DNA of 51,875 bases from a delta proteobacterium NaphS2 (lineage in GTDB: Bacteria; Desulfobacterota; DSM-4660; Desulfatiglandales; Desulfatiglandaceae): the NCBI GenBank assembly GCA_000179315.1, contig ADZZ01000482.1:1-51875 (forward strand), in the 5' to 3' direction. A program made the translations under genes and the position numbers. Below, one piece after another: positions 23,944-32,834 of this stretch. The first letter of the stretch is position 1. Each line of letters begins with the position of its first letter. The notes beneath the pieces were generated by a model. That model did no database searches. It was not told where the DNA came from and saw only the letters and a program-made list of their open reading frames with translations.

Positions 23944-25488
23944 ATGAGGGAACAAGAGCGCATGGCTGAATCGAATCCCGGCAAGAATCGCATCAAAAGT
24001 CTGGAACATCATTTGGAAGAAGAAAATCCCGTACTGGTGGACGTGGTCAGGAGCTTCAAAGAGCTTGATCTGGCGAGCCGGAAAATGGGATTTTTCTCCA
24101 AAGAACAGAGTCATGCCTTCAGTGTGCCCTGGTGGCCTCTCATATCCGTTCTCGGGGTTTATTCATCGGGGAAATCCACTTTTATCAATCACTATCTAGA
24201 TTACCGATTGCAGGATACGGGCAACCAGGCGGTGGATAACAAATTCACGGTGATTTGCTACAGCGGAGAAGATCGGGTGAGACAACTTCCGGGCCTGGCC
24301 CTGGATGCGGATCCGCGGTTTCCCCTGTATAAAATTACCGAAGCGATCAATGAGGCAACTCCCGGGGAGGGCCGGCGCATAGATGCCTATCTGCAACTCA
24401 AAACATGTCCCAGTGAGAAACTGCGGGGAAAGATCATTATCGATTCTCCCGGATTCGATGCCGATGCGCAGCGGACGGCGACGCTCAGGATTACGAACCA
24501 TATTATCAGCTTGTCGGATTTGGTGCTGGTCTTTTTTGACGCCCGCCATCCGGAGTCCGGCTCCATGAACGATACCCTTGAAACCCTGGTGAAAGGGACC
24601 ATCCACAGAAATGATTCCAACAAGTTCCTTTATATCCTTAACCAGATCGATATGACGGCCCGTGAAGATAATCCGGAACAGGTTTTTGCTGCCTGGCAGC
24701 GGGCTTTGGCGCAGAAAGGAATGACCGCGGGCCGGTGTTTCACCATTTATGATACTGAAGTGGGCATGCCCATTGAGGACGAGGGATTGCGAGAGCGCTT
24801 TTTGCGCAAACGAAATGCGGATGTGGCCAGGATTCAGGAACGGATCGAGGAGGTGCGCGTGGCAAGGGCATACAGGATTGTGGGTCTGCTGGGGCAAAGA
24901 GCGAAGGAACTGGAAACGGAAGCGTTGCCCCGCATCGAGGCATTCCTGAAACGATGGCGCCGCTGGGTATGCTGGCTCGACGGAACGGTTTTTGGGTTGC
25001 TGGCGGCCTGTTTTCTGGGGGTCACCCTTTGGGCGGGCTATTGGAAAGGTTTTTCCCTGCAACTCCCCTACATGGAGCGGATAATGGGCAACCCCTGGAG
25101 CAAATGGACCCTCGCGGCTTTTTTGGCGGCGCTGGTGGTTTATCTCCATTTGCGTGTTCGAAAATTCGCCGCAAACCGGGTGACGCGAGGCGTACTGGCC
25201 GAAATCGATGAAAAGGAGGGACACGAAAACTATCGGCGTGCCTTCGAAAAAAACAGCCGGTGGTGGCGCAGTATTTTCAGGCGCAAGCCGGCGGGCTGGG
25301 GGCGACGGAAGAAGACCCGTCTGGCCAGACTGATATCCGATGCCAACGGCTATGTCCAGAAACTTAATGATGTTTATGCCAATCCCGCCGGAAAGCAGCG
25401 TGAGGAAATCGTTCCCTGTGAAACAGTCATCGAAAATGGCGGTATCTTTCCCGCTGCACCAAATGGGCCGGAAAATGCCGGACCCTAA
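23944..25488 (+). CDS. Membrane-anchored dynamin/EHD-like GTPase
   Basis: 514 residues (an internal ATG at 23965 is an alternative start). GTPase motifs: G1 GVYSSGKST (71-79), G3 DSPG (167-170), G4 NQID (233-236), followed by helices. Two transmembrane spans lie at about 353-371 and 392-409, then a strongly basic region (about 440-465, WWRSIFRRKPAGWGRRKK). The G-domain with S-S-G-K-S-T resembles EHD/dynamin-family GTPases that polymerise on and reshape membranes. It follows the GAPDH-like gene by 23 bases and is the third gene of the run. Membrane remodelling or anchoring of its neighbours is inference. Confidence 0.75.
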   Translation: MREQERMAESNPGKNRIKSLEHHLEEENPVLVDVVRSFKELDLASRKMGFFSKEQSHAFSVPWWPLISVLGVYSSGKSTFINHYLDYRLQDTGNQAVDNKFTVICYSGEDRVRQLPGLALDADPRFPLYKITEAINEATPGEGRRIDAYLQLKTCPSEKLRGKIIIDSPGFDADAQRTATLRITNHIISLSDLVLVFFDARHPESGSMNDTLETLVKGTIHRNDSNKFLYILNQIDMTAREDNPEQVFAAWQRALAQKGMTAGRCFTIYDTEVGMPIEDEGLRERFLRKRNADVARIQERIEEVRVARAYRIVGLLGQRAKELETEALPRIEAFLKRWRRWVCWLDGTVFGLLAACFLGVTLWAGYWKGFSLQLPYMERIMGNPWSKWTLAAFLAALVVYLHLRVRKFAANRVTRGVLAEIDEKEGHENYRRAFEKNSRWWRSIFRRKPAGWGRRKKTRLARLISDANGYVQKLNDVYANPAGKQREEIVPCETVIENGGIFPAAPNGPENAGP

Positions 25489-26082
25489 GATTGATATGTT
25501 GCTGCATTTGACAGACGGTGATTTCTCCTGACGGCGGTGCCGGCAAAAAGGAGCGTGTTTTCAAAAAGGCTCTAGTCGGGCAGGGTGGGGACGTGAGGGT
25601 TCTGGCTGTCGGGGGGTGTATATGCTTTTGGTAGGGCACATTCAGGACGGGTAGCGGTTGATGGTGCTTCTTCCTTTTTTAGATCGGCAATCAGTTTTTC
25701 CAATCGCTGATCATCTTCCCGCATGCTTTCCAGAACTTCTTGTACATCCAAGATCTTTTCCATTACGTCTGCCTTTCTTAAAGACTTTTTGATACGATTA
25801 TGCAAGAATCGTGCGAAAATCATCGAATGCTTGCTTTTATTATTTATGTGTATGAATATCAGATAGATAGAATCTTTCAAGGTTTTTGAATGCGGTAATA
25901 ATTCCAGTGAATTCATTTCATATGGGCAAATTTTGACACATGTGTCGTTTTTTTTGCATGGTCAGGCTTTCAAGAAACAAGACCGTTGGCGCTGTTAAAG
26001 TTCTGTTTTCCTGTTGTCAGGCGCCGCTGTCCTCTATAATTAGTCCTTTACGGTTTAAAGCTTAATTGAATATAATGTGAAC
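25489..26082. other. Low-GC intergenic region before polA, containing one possible small gene
   Basis: About 590 bases. Apart from the small minus-strand ORF listed next I see no supported gene. The polA-proximal half is AT-rich, with the leader of polA near 26040-26080, but no strong promoter pair was identified. Confidence 0.45.
25572..25763 (-). CDS. Small hypothetical coiled-coil-like protein
   Basis: 63 residues from the ATG at 25761-25763, which has an AAGG about 8-10 bases upstream. The first half is a charged helix with heptad character (MEKILDVQEVLESMREDDQR, then LEKLIADLKKEE); the second half is proline-rich and disordered. The frame is open upstream to 25916 but that part has no ribosome site. 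No family is recognised. Plausible but unproven gene. Confidence 0.4.
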   Translation of the reverse strand: MEKILDVQEVLESMREDDQRLEKLIADLKKEEAPSTATRPECALPKAYTPPDSQNPHVPTLPD

Positions 26083-28764
26083 ATGGAAAATGAACGTAAT
26101 ACAATCTACCTGCTGGATGGGAGTTCCTATATTCACAGGGCTTACCACGCTATCAGAAACCTTCAGAATGCAAAGGGTTTTCCCACCAATGCCATTTTCG
26201 GCTTTACACAGATGGTCCTCAAGCTGCTTTCGGAGAAAAAGCCCGCTTACCTGGCCGTTGTATTTGATGCGAAAGGCCCCACGTTCAGGCACGATCTTTA
26301 TGAGGAATACAAAGCCAATCGTCCCCCCATGCCCCACGACATGGCGGCACAGCTGCCGTTCATCCGAAAAGTGGTGAAAAATCTTGGCATTGCCATGCTA
26401 GAAAAATCAGGTTACGAAGCGGATGACATCATCGGAACCCTGGCACGGGCGGGCGAGGAAGAAGGTTTTAACGTGGTGGTGGTTTCCGGTGACAAGGATT
26501 TCAGGCAGTTGATCCGACCGCGGGTTTCCATGTGGGACACCATGAAGGACAAAATTACGGATTATGATTCCCTGAAATCGGCCTATGGATTTGAACCGGA
26601 AAAATTTATCGATGTGATGGGATTATCCGGTGACACATCGGACAACATCCCAGGTGTTCGAGGTGTCGGTGAAAAGACCGCGGTGTCCCTGGTTCGCGAA
26701 TTCGGATCCCTCGACGGGGTTTTTGAAAACCTGGACGAGATCAAGAAAAAGAAGTTGAAGGAAAACCTCAATGACTGCAGAAAGCTGGCACGCTTGAGCC
26801 GAAAGCTGGTGACCATCGAATGTTTCGTTCCCATTTCAACAGATCTCAATAATATCAAGGTCAATGAGCCTTCAAGGGACGAACTGGCCGATATTTTCAG
26901 GGAGCTGGAATTCAGGGATTTGTGGGATCGGTTTGCTGCAAGGGAGGAGACCGTTGAGACGGAATACCGGTTGTGCCTGACCCTGGCGGACGTGAAAAAA
27001 CTTGCAGACGACATGCGGTCGGCCGGGCTGTTGGCCATCGATACGGAAACCACCGGTACGGATCCCATGCGGGCCGATTTGGTGGGGGTTTCCTTTTGCC
27101 TGAAAGAAGGAAAAGCCTTTTATCTTCCCGTGGGACATCATTATCTGGGGGTTCCCGCGCAGGTTTCCTGGCCGGATGCGCGGGATGTTCTTAAAGATGT
27201 GCTGGAAGATGATGCCGTTTTAAAGGTGGGGCAGAACATCAAATATGATGCCTGTGTGCTCAAACGCCATGGCGTTTCCCTTTCCGGCATTTCTTTCGAC
27301 ACCATGATCGCCTCCTATGTGATCAATCCCGGCTTGCGGCAGCACAATCTGGATGCTTTGGCTCAGCGCTACCTGAACCACAAGATGATTTCCTACAAGG
27401 ATGTGGTGGGGAAAGGCAAAAATGCACGCGGATTCGAAGAAGTTTCGCTGGAGAAGGCCTGTGAGTATTCCTGTGAAGATGCCGATATGACTTTTCGGTT
27501 GAGGAGAATTCTGGCCAAACAGATCCGGGATGAGAAAAACGAGGCCCTCTTCAATGAACTGGAAATGAAACTCCTGCCGGTACTCCTGGATATGGAGATG
27601 ACGGGCATCAAGATCGATACGGCGCTTTTCGAGACCATGTCTGCGGATTTTGCCGAAGAAATGAAGCAGGTGGAAAAGAAGATCCAGGCCGACGCCGGCA
27701 TGGAATTCAATCTGAACTCTCCACAGCAGTTGGGAAAGGTGTTGTTTGAAGTCCTGAAACTTCCGGGCGGCAGGAAGACCGCCAAGACCAAACGGTATTC
27801 CACGGATGTCAAGGTTCTGCAAAAACTTGCCGAATCCCACAGGATTGCCAGGGAAATACTCCGTTTCAGATCTCTGGCCAAACTGAAGTCCACCTATCTG
27901 GATGCCCTGGTCAGGATGGTCAACCCGGAAACCAAAAGGGTGCATACATCGTTTAATCAAACGGTGGCTGCTACGGGCCGGTTGAGCAGCAGCGATCCCA
28001 ACCTTCAGAATATTCCCATTCGGGGGGATGCCGGAAAAAACATCCGAAAGGGGTTTATGGCGGGAAGCGGGAAGATTCTGGTGGCGGCGGATTACAGTCA
28101 GATCGAGCTGAGGGTGTTTGCCCATTACTCCCAAGATGCGGCATTTATGGCGGCGTTCAAGGAGAACCAGGATATTCATGCGAGAACTGCCCTTGAGGTG
28201 TTGGGGAAAGAAAAGGGAGAAGTTACACCGGAAATGCGGCGTATTGCCAAGGCCATCAATTTCGGTATTATTTATGGCATGGGACCGCAAAAACTGAGTG
28301 AAGAACTGAGCATTTCCAAAGAGGCAGCCCAGGATTATATTAACGCTTACTATGATCGGTACAAGGGTGTGAAGCGGTTTAAGGAAAAGGCCATTGAAAC
28401 GGCCCTGGAAAAAGGTTATGTTACTACCCTTTTTAATCGCAGGCGCTATCTGCCGGATATCTCACACAACAACAACCGCATCCGATCGGAAGCGGAACGG
28501 ATGGCGGTCAACACGCCCATTCAGGGGACGGCGGCGGATTTGATCAAGAAAGCCATGATAGAGATTCACAACCGGTTGACTGAAGCGGCATTCCAATCGA
28601 AGATGCTGCTGCAGGTGCACGATGAGCTGCTCCTGGAGGTTCCGGAAGAAGAGGCGGATGATCTTATCAACATGATCCGGGAAGAGATGGAAGGCGTCTA
28701 TCCCTTGCGGGTTCCATTGAAAGTGGATATCGGTAAGGGCCTCAACTGGGATGAGGCCCATTAG
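26083..28764 (+). CDS. polA: DNA polymerase I
   Basis: 893 residues from the ATG at 26083 (an in-frame GTG two codons earlier is the other option). All three domains are present. The 5'-3' nuclease (about 1-285) carries SGYEADDIIGTLA and GLSGDTSDNIPGVRGVG. The 3'-5' proofreading exonuclease (about 295-490) has intact acidic motif AIDTETTGTDP and CEDADMTF. The polymerase domain (about 510-893) carries ADYSQIELRVFAH, RRIAKAINFGIIYGMGPQ and LLQVHDELLLEVP. It processes Okazaki fragments and fills repair gaps. The stop overlaps the upstream part of the next open frame; the radical SAM start follows 22 bases later. Confidence 0.96.
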   Translation: MENERNTIYLLDGSSYIHRAYHAIRNLQNAKGFPTNAIFGFTQMVLKLLSEKKPAYLAVVFDAKGPTFRHDLYEEYKANRPPMPHDMAAQLPFIRKVVKNLGIAMLEKSGYEADDIIGTLARAGEEEGFNVVVVSGDKDFRQLIRPRVSMWDTMKDKITDYDSLKSAYGFEPEKFIDVMGLSGDTSDNIPGVRGVGEKTAVSLVREFGSLDGVFENLDEIKKKKLKENLNDCRKLARLSRKLVTIECFVPISTDLNNIKVNEPSRDELADIFRELEFRDLWDRFAAREETVETEYRLCLTLADVKKLADDMRSAGLLAIDTETTGTDPMRADLVGVSFCLKEGKAFYLPVGHHYLGVPAQVSWPDARDVLKDVLEDDAVLKVGQNIKYDACVLKRHGVSLSGISFDTMIASYVINPGLRQHNLDALAQRYLNHKMISYKDVVGKGKNARGFEEVSLEKACEYSCEDADMTFRLRRILAKQIRDEKNEALFNELEMKLLPVLLDMEMTGIKIDTALFETMSADFAEEMKQVEKKIQADAGMEFNLNSPQQLGKVLFEVLKLPGGRKTAKTKRYSTDVKVLQKLAESHRIAREILRFRSLAKLKSTYLDALVRMVNPETKRVHTSFNQTVAATGRLSSSDPNLQNIPIRGDAGKNIRKGFMAGSGKILVAADYSQIELRVFAHYSQDAAFMAAFKENQDIHARTALEVLGKEKGEVTPEMRRIAKAINFGIIYGMGPQKLSEELSISKEAAQDYINAYYDRYKGVKRFKEKAIETALEKGYVTTLFNRRRYLPDISHNNNRIRSEAERMAVNTPIQGTAADLIKKAMIEIHNRLTEAAFQSKMLLQVHDELLLEVPEEEADDLINMIREEMEGVYPLRVPLKVDIGKGLNWDEAH

Positions 28765-28786
28765 ATTTTTCGAGGTGTTGGATTTC

Positions 28787-29719
28787 ATGATGCATATTTT
28801 CGGCCCGGTTCCTTCCCGGCGGCTGGGGCTCTCTTTGGGGGTGGACCTGATCCCGCATAAAACCTGTACCTTTGACTGTCTTTACTGCGAGGTGGGTAAA
28901 ACCACAAACAAGACCATCACGGGCGGTGTATTTGCGCCTGTGGATGATATCCTGAATCAGCTTGATGAGCGACTTTCGGAATGCTCGCCGGATGTGATTA
29001 CCCTGGCGGGTTCAGGAGAACCGACACTTCATTCCGAAATCGACCGCATCATATGGGGCATCAGGAAACGAACCGATACCGACATCGTTATTTTGACCAA
29101 CGGGTCTCTATTCTGGGATGAATCCGTCAGAAAACGCGTTCTGGGGGCGGATCTGATCATGCCCACCCTGTCCAGTGCCGTGCCGCGCACATTTCAAACC
29201 ATTCATCGCCACCATGGGGGCCTGAATTTGGACCGTATCGTGGAAGGGTTGGAACAACTGCGGCGGGAGTTCAAGGGTCGCATTTACCTGGAGGTCATTC
29301 TCTTGGCCGGAATCAACGACAGCGAAGAAGAGATCACGCGATTGAAGCCGTTAATAGAGAAGATTCAACCCGAAAAAATTCAACTGAACACCGTGGTGCG
29401 CCCCCCGGCGGATCCACGCGCCAAAGCCCTTGACAGTAGGCGGCTGGAGGAGATAAAGCTTTTTTTGGGAGAGCGTGCGGAAATTGTGGTGGACATTGGT
29501 GCTGTAAATAATTCAATCGAGCACCACAAAAAACAGGAGGCACTGCTGGAAACGGCCAGAAGGAGGCCCCTTCGTGTGAAAGACATGGCCGGTTTCTTGG
29601 GGATGTCCGTTGAGGAAGTGGAAGGGATGGTCAAAGGACTCCTGATCAAAGGGTATCTGCGCCGACAGGACCACTCAGGAGAAATTTTCTATATAAGCAG
29701 TGACGCAGATCCGGGTTGA
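28787..29719 (+). CDS. Radical SAM protein with C-terminal winged-helix-like region
   Basis: 310 residues from the ATG at 28787 (ATG-ATG pair; GAGGTG lies upstream). The radical SAM cluster motif is CTFDCLYC near residues 26-33, with the SAM-binding LAGSGEPT near residue 76. The family start (HIFGPVPSRRLGLSLGVDLI) matches radical SAM proteins annotated as Fe-S oxidoreductases of COG0731 type. The last 60 residues (PLRVKDMAGFLGMSVEEVEG) look like a winged helix. Substrate unknown. The stop overlaps the activase frame region, so it probably forms an operon with the activase pair. Confidence 0.82.
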   Translation: MMHIFGPVPSRRLGLSLGVDLIPHKTCTFDCLYCEVGKTTNKTITGGVFAPVDDILNQLDERLSECSPDVITLAGSGEPTLHSEIDRIIWGIRKRTDTDIVILTNGSLFWDESVRKRVLGADLIMPTLSSAVPRTFQTIHRHHGGLNLDRIVEGLEQLRREFKGRIYLEVILLAGINDSEEEITRLKPLIEKIQPEKIQLNTVVRPPADPRAKALDSRRLEEIKLFLGERAEIVVDIGAVNNSIEHHKKQEALLETARRRPLRVKDMAGFLGMSVEEVEGMVKGLLIKGYLRRQDHSGEIFYISSDADPG

Positions 29720-29730
29720 AAAGAGGAAAC

Positions 29731-32700
29731 GTGGACAGAGAGATATTCTTTGCGGGGATTGATGTGGGGTCCGTCAGTTTGAATGCTGTCGTGATCAACC
29801 GGAACCGGGAAATTGTTTATGAGGCGCCCTATGAGCGGCATTTGGGAAAAGTGAATGAACGGGTTCTGACGCTCATTGAGGATTTTTACCGTCGATTCGG
29901 CAAGCATGGCATCAGGGGCATATCCTTTACCGGAAATCACGGAAAAGAATTGAGCGAACGGCTCAACACCCCGTTTGAATTTGAAACCATCAGCCAGGTC
30001 CTCGGCGCCTTGTTCGTTGAACCCGATGTCAGAACCATCATCAGCATGGGCGGACAGGAGACGGCTCTCTTTCAGATCAATCGCGCTTCGCGGCAAAGGG
30101 ATCTTGAAATCGGTGCGCAATCGGACTGGGAACTGGCTTATTTTAACACCAACGGCCCCTGCGCCTCCGGTACCGGCTCATTCATTGATCAGCAGGCCCA
30201 GCGATTGGCCACCTCCATGTATGCCAGGGAAGCGGACACAAGTCAGAGCCAGTTGGATCGGATTTTGAAAGATTTTATTTTGTTGGGCAAAAAGAGTGTC
30301 ATACCCGCCAACGTGGCCTGCCGCTGTACGGTGTTTACCAAATCGGATATGATTCATCTGCAAAACCGCGGTGAAAAACTGGAAGATATCATTTACGGGC
30401 TGCATGTGGGAAACGCCCGCAATTACATGAGCACCATTGTATCCAACCGCAGATTGGAAGCGCCCATTGCCTTTGTGGGCGGAATGTCTTTAAATGAACT
30501 CCAGGTGAAAGCGTTGAAAGAGTACATCCCCGATTTACATGTACCTCCGCACAGCACCTCCGTCGGGGCCCTGGGGGTTGCCCTTTCGGCCCTTTCCACG
30601 GAACGGGAAGAGGGGACATCTGAATGGCCCGCACTTCCGGACCTTTCGTTGCTCAGAGAGTTGGCAACTGAGCGCAGAAGCAAGGTGCCGGTGGCGAAAA
30701 AGCTGACCATTAAAAAGACTGTTTTTCCCGAAACCAATGAAATCAAGAAACGTTCTTACCTTAAATCTGAGAAGGTCTTTCTGGGTATTGATATCGGCAG
30801 TACGACTACCAAATACGCCCTCATCAATGAGGCCCATGAGATTGTCGGCAAGAACTATGTTCCCACAAAGGGAAAGCCCATTGAAGTGACCCAGGCGCTG
30901 TTCAGGGATTTGCTGGATAAGGGCGTTGATCAAATGGAAATCATCGGTACGGCAACAACGGGTTCCGGTCGTAACGTGGTGGGTGATTTTCTGAATGTGG
31001 ATCTGATTATCGATGAAATAACCGCCCATGCGCGGGGGGCGGTGGAAATAGACCCCACCGTGGATACCTTGTTTGAGATCGGCGGGCAGGATTCGAAATA
31101 TGTTTCCATTTCAAACACGTACCCCCTTGATTTTGATATGAACAAGGTTTGTGCCGCGGGTACGGGAAGCTTCCTGCATGAACTGGCCAATAAATACGGC
31201 ATCAGTATTGTGGAGGAGTTTCAAGATATTGCGCTGTCATCGGATTTTCCCGTTAAACTGGCTGAACGATGCACGGTCTTTATGGAATCGGATCTGGTGA
31301 GCTACCATCAGAAAGGGGTTGCCACCAAAGATCTCATTGCGGGGCTTTGCTATGCCATCGTGTACAATTACCTGAATCGTGTGGTTGAAAATAGAAAAGT
31401 GGGTGATCGGGTTATGTTTCTGGGGGGACCCTCGCTGAACAAAGGGGTGGTGGCCGCCTTTGAAAATGTTCTGGGAAAACCTCTTATCGTGCCCAGGCAT
31501 CGTGAAGTGCTGGGTGCCTTTGGCGCCGCTATCAGCGTTCACGAACGGATGCGCCTCATGAATCAGGATAAAACCGGTTTCAGGGGACTTGAAAGTGCCG
31601 TGAAGGACCGCATGGCATATAATGAAAAAATTTGCCGAGCGGATCCGCTCTGCCACAATCAGTGTAAACTGAAAATTTATGATTTTGACGGCCGCAAAAG
31701 CATTTGGGGAGGTGAGTGCGGCCGTTATGAATTGACCCGGAACCGGGGTGCTAATGAGACGGACTTTTTTGCATTGCGAAAAGAGATATGGGAAGCGTAT
31801 ATGAAAGGGGTTTATGAAACCCTGCCGGATCAGCCGCTTCTGCGGGTGGATGAACGTCCCACAGTGGGAATGCAGCGGGCGCTTTACGGTCATCAGGACG
31901 CTGTGTTATGGGCCCATTTTTTCGACCATCTGGGGTATCGCCTTGTTTTAACACCGCCCACCAACGCCCATTTGTCCAGTATGGGAATTGAGTCCATGAC
32001 GGCGGAGACCTGTTATCCCGTGAAAGTGTCCCATGGCCATGTGAAAGAACTGGCCGGAAAGACTGCATTTTTATTTCTTCCCAGTGTCGTGAATATGGGG
32101 AAAAGCGACGACAGGGAAAAAGGTTTTTACTGCCCCATGGTTCAGAGCAATTCCTATATGGTGCGTATGGCCCTCGACCTTGATATGGTGAATGTCTTAA
32201 ACCCTGTGGTTCATCTCAAATACGATGTGGAAACCCTTGCCTTGGAATTGGCCGAACAGTTTCGGCCCAAACTGCCGATCACCGTGCCTCAGATAAGAGA
32301 GGCCCTTTCTTACGCATTGGGGAGACAGGAGCAGTTTCAGCAGGCGCTTTTGAAAAAAGGTTCCGAGATTCTTAACGCACACCCGGCCGGAAAGCCGCTG
32401 GTGGTGGTGACCGGCAGGCCCTATAACCTTTATGATGAAAGATTAAATCTGAGACTGGGCCACAATCTAGCCAAGATCGGCGTTATGGCGCTCCCCATGG
32501 ATTTTTTGGATCTATCGTCGATGGACCTCTCGGATTTTCCGTCCATGTACTGGGGATTGGGCGCAAAAATCCTTCGTGCGGCCAAGATCACGGCGTCCAA
32601 CCCTGACTTTTTCGGTTTGCACCTGACCAACTTCGGTTGCGGTGCGGATTCATTTCTGGAACATTTTTACCGCCACATCATGGGCGAAAAAGCCTATATG

Positions 32701-32832
32701 ATTCTGGAACTGGACGAGCACAGTGGCGTTGCCGGTGTCATGACCCGGCTGGAGGCCTATAAGAACGTCATTTTTAACAGTATTGAAAAAGGACGGCAGG
32801 AGATGGAAGCGCCGCGAAAGCTGGCCAATTGA
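29731..32832 (+). CDS. Two-domain 2-hydroxyacyl-CoA dehydratase-type activase (BadF/BadG/HgdC family) with DUF2229 region
   Basis: 1033 residues from the GTG at 29731, which has AGAGG four bases upstream; a TTG at 29716 overlapping the previous stop is the alternative. Two ASKHA ATPase domains: the first begins FFAGIDVGSVSLNAVV and has C144 (GPCASGTG) and C199 (CRCTVF); the second begins VFLGIDIGSTTTKYAL and has C474 (VCAAGTG) and C514 (ERCTVF). In HgdC such paired cysteines bind a [4Fe-4S] cluster between two subunits; here one chain supplies both halves. The C-terminal third (about 630-1033) is a DUF2229-type region with further conserved cysteines. It drives ATP-dependent low-potential electron transfer, here probably to the next gene's product. 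Confidence 0.85.
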   Translation: MDREIFFAGIDVGSVSLNAVVINRNREIVYEAPYERHLGKVNERVLTLIEDFYRRFGKHGIRGISFTGNHGKELSERLNTPFEFETISQVLGALFVEPDVRTIISMGGQETALFQINRASRQRDLEIGAQSDWELAYFNTNGPCASGTGSFIDQQAQRLATSMYAREADTSQSQLDRILKDFILLGKKSVIPANVACRCTVFTKSDMIHLQNRGEKLEDIIYGLHVGNARNYMSTIVSNRRLEAPIAFVGGMSLNELQVKALKEYIPDLHVPPHSTSVGALGVALSALSTEREEGTSEWPALPDLSLLRELATERRSKVPVAKKLTIKKTVFPETNEIKKRSYLKSEKVFLGIDIGSTTTKYALINEAHEIVGKNYVPTKGKPIEVTQALFRDLLDKGVDQMEIIGTATTGSGRNVVGDFLNVDLIIDEITAHARGAVEIDPTVDTLFEIGGQDSKYVSISNTYPLDFDMNKVCAAGTGSFLHELANKYGISIVEEFQDIALSSDFPVKLAERCTVFMESDLVSYHQKGVATKDLIAGLCYAIVYNYLNRVVENRKVGDRVMFLGGPSLNKGVVAAFENVLGKPLIVPRHREVLGAFGAAISVHERMRLMNQDKTGFRGLESAVKDRMAYNEKICRADPLCHNQCKLKIYDFDGRKSIWGGECGRYELTRNRGANETDFFALRKEIWEAYMKGVYETLPDQPLLRVDERPTVGMQRALYGHQDAVLWAHFFDHLGYRLVLTPPTNAHLSSMGIESMTAETCYPVKVSHGHVKELAGKTAFLFLPSVVNMGKSDDREKGFYCPMVQSNSYMVRMALDLDMVNVLNPVVHLKYDVETLALELAEQFRPKLPITVPQIREALSYALGRQEQFQQALLKKGSEILNAHPAGKPLVVVTGRPYNLYDERLNLRLGHNLAKIGVMALPMDFLDLSSMDLSDFPSMYWGLGAKILRAAKITASNPDFFGLHLTNFGCGADSFLEHFYRHIMGEKAYMILELDEHSGVAGVMTRLEAYKNVIFNSIEKGRQEMEAPRKLAN

Positions 32833-32834
32833 CC

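Noticed and set aside
27220-28290. Long minus-strand open frame antisense to polA
   Set aside because: Shadow frame; DNA polymerase motifs on the other strand account for the constraint.
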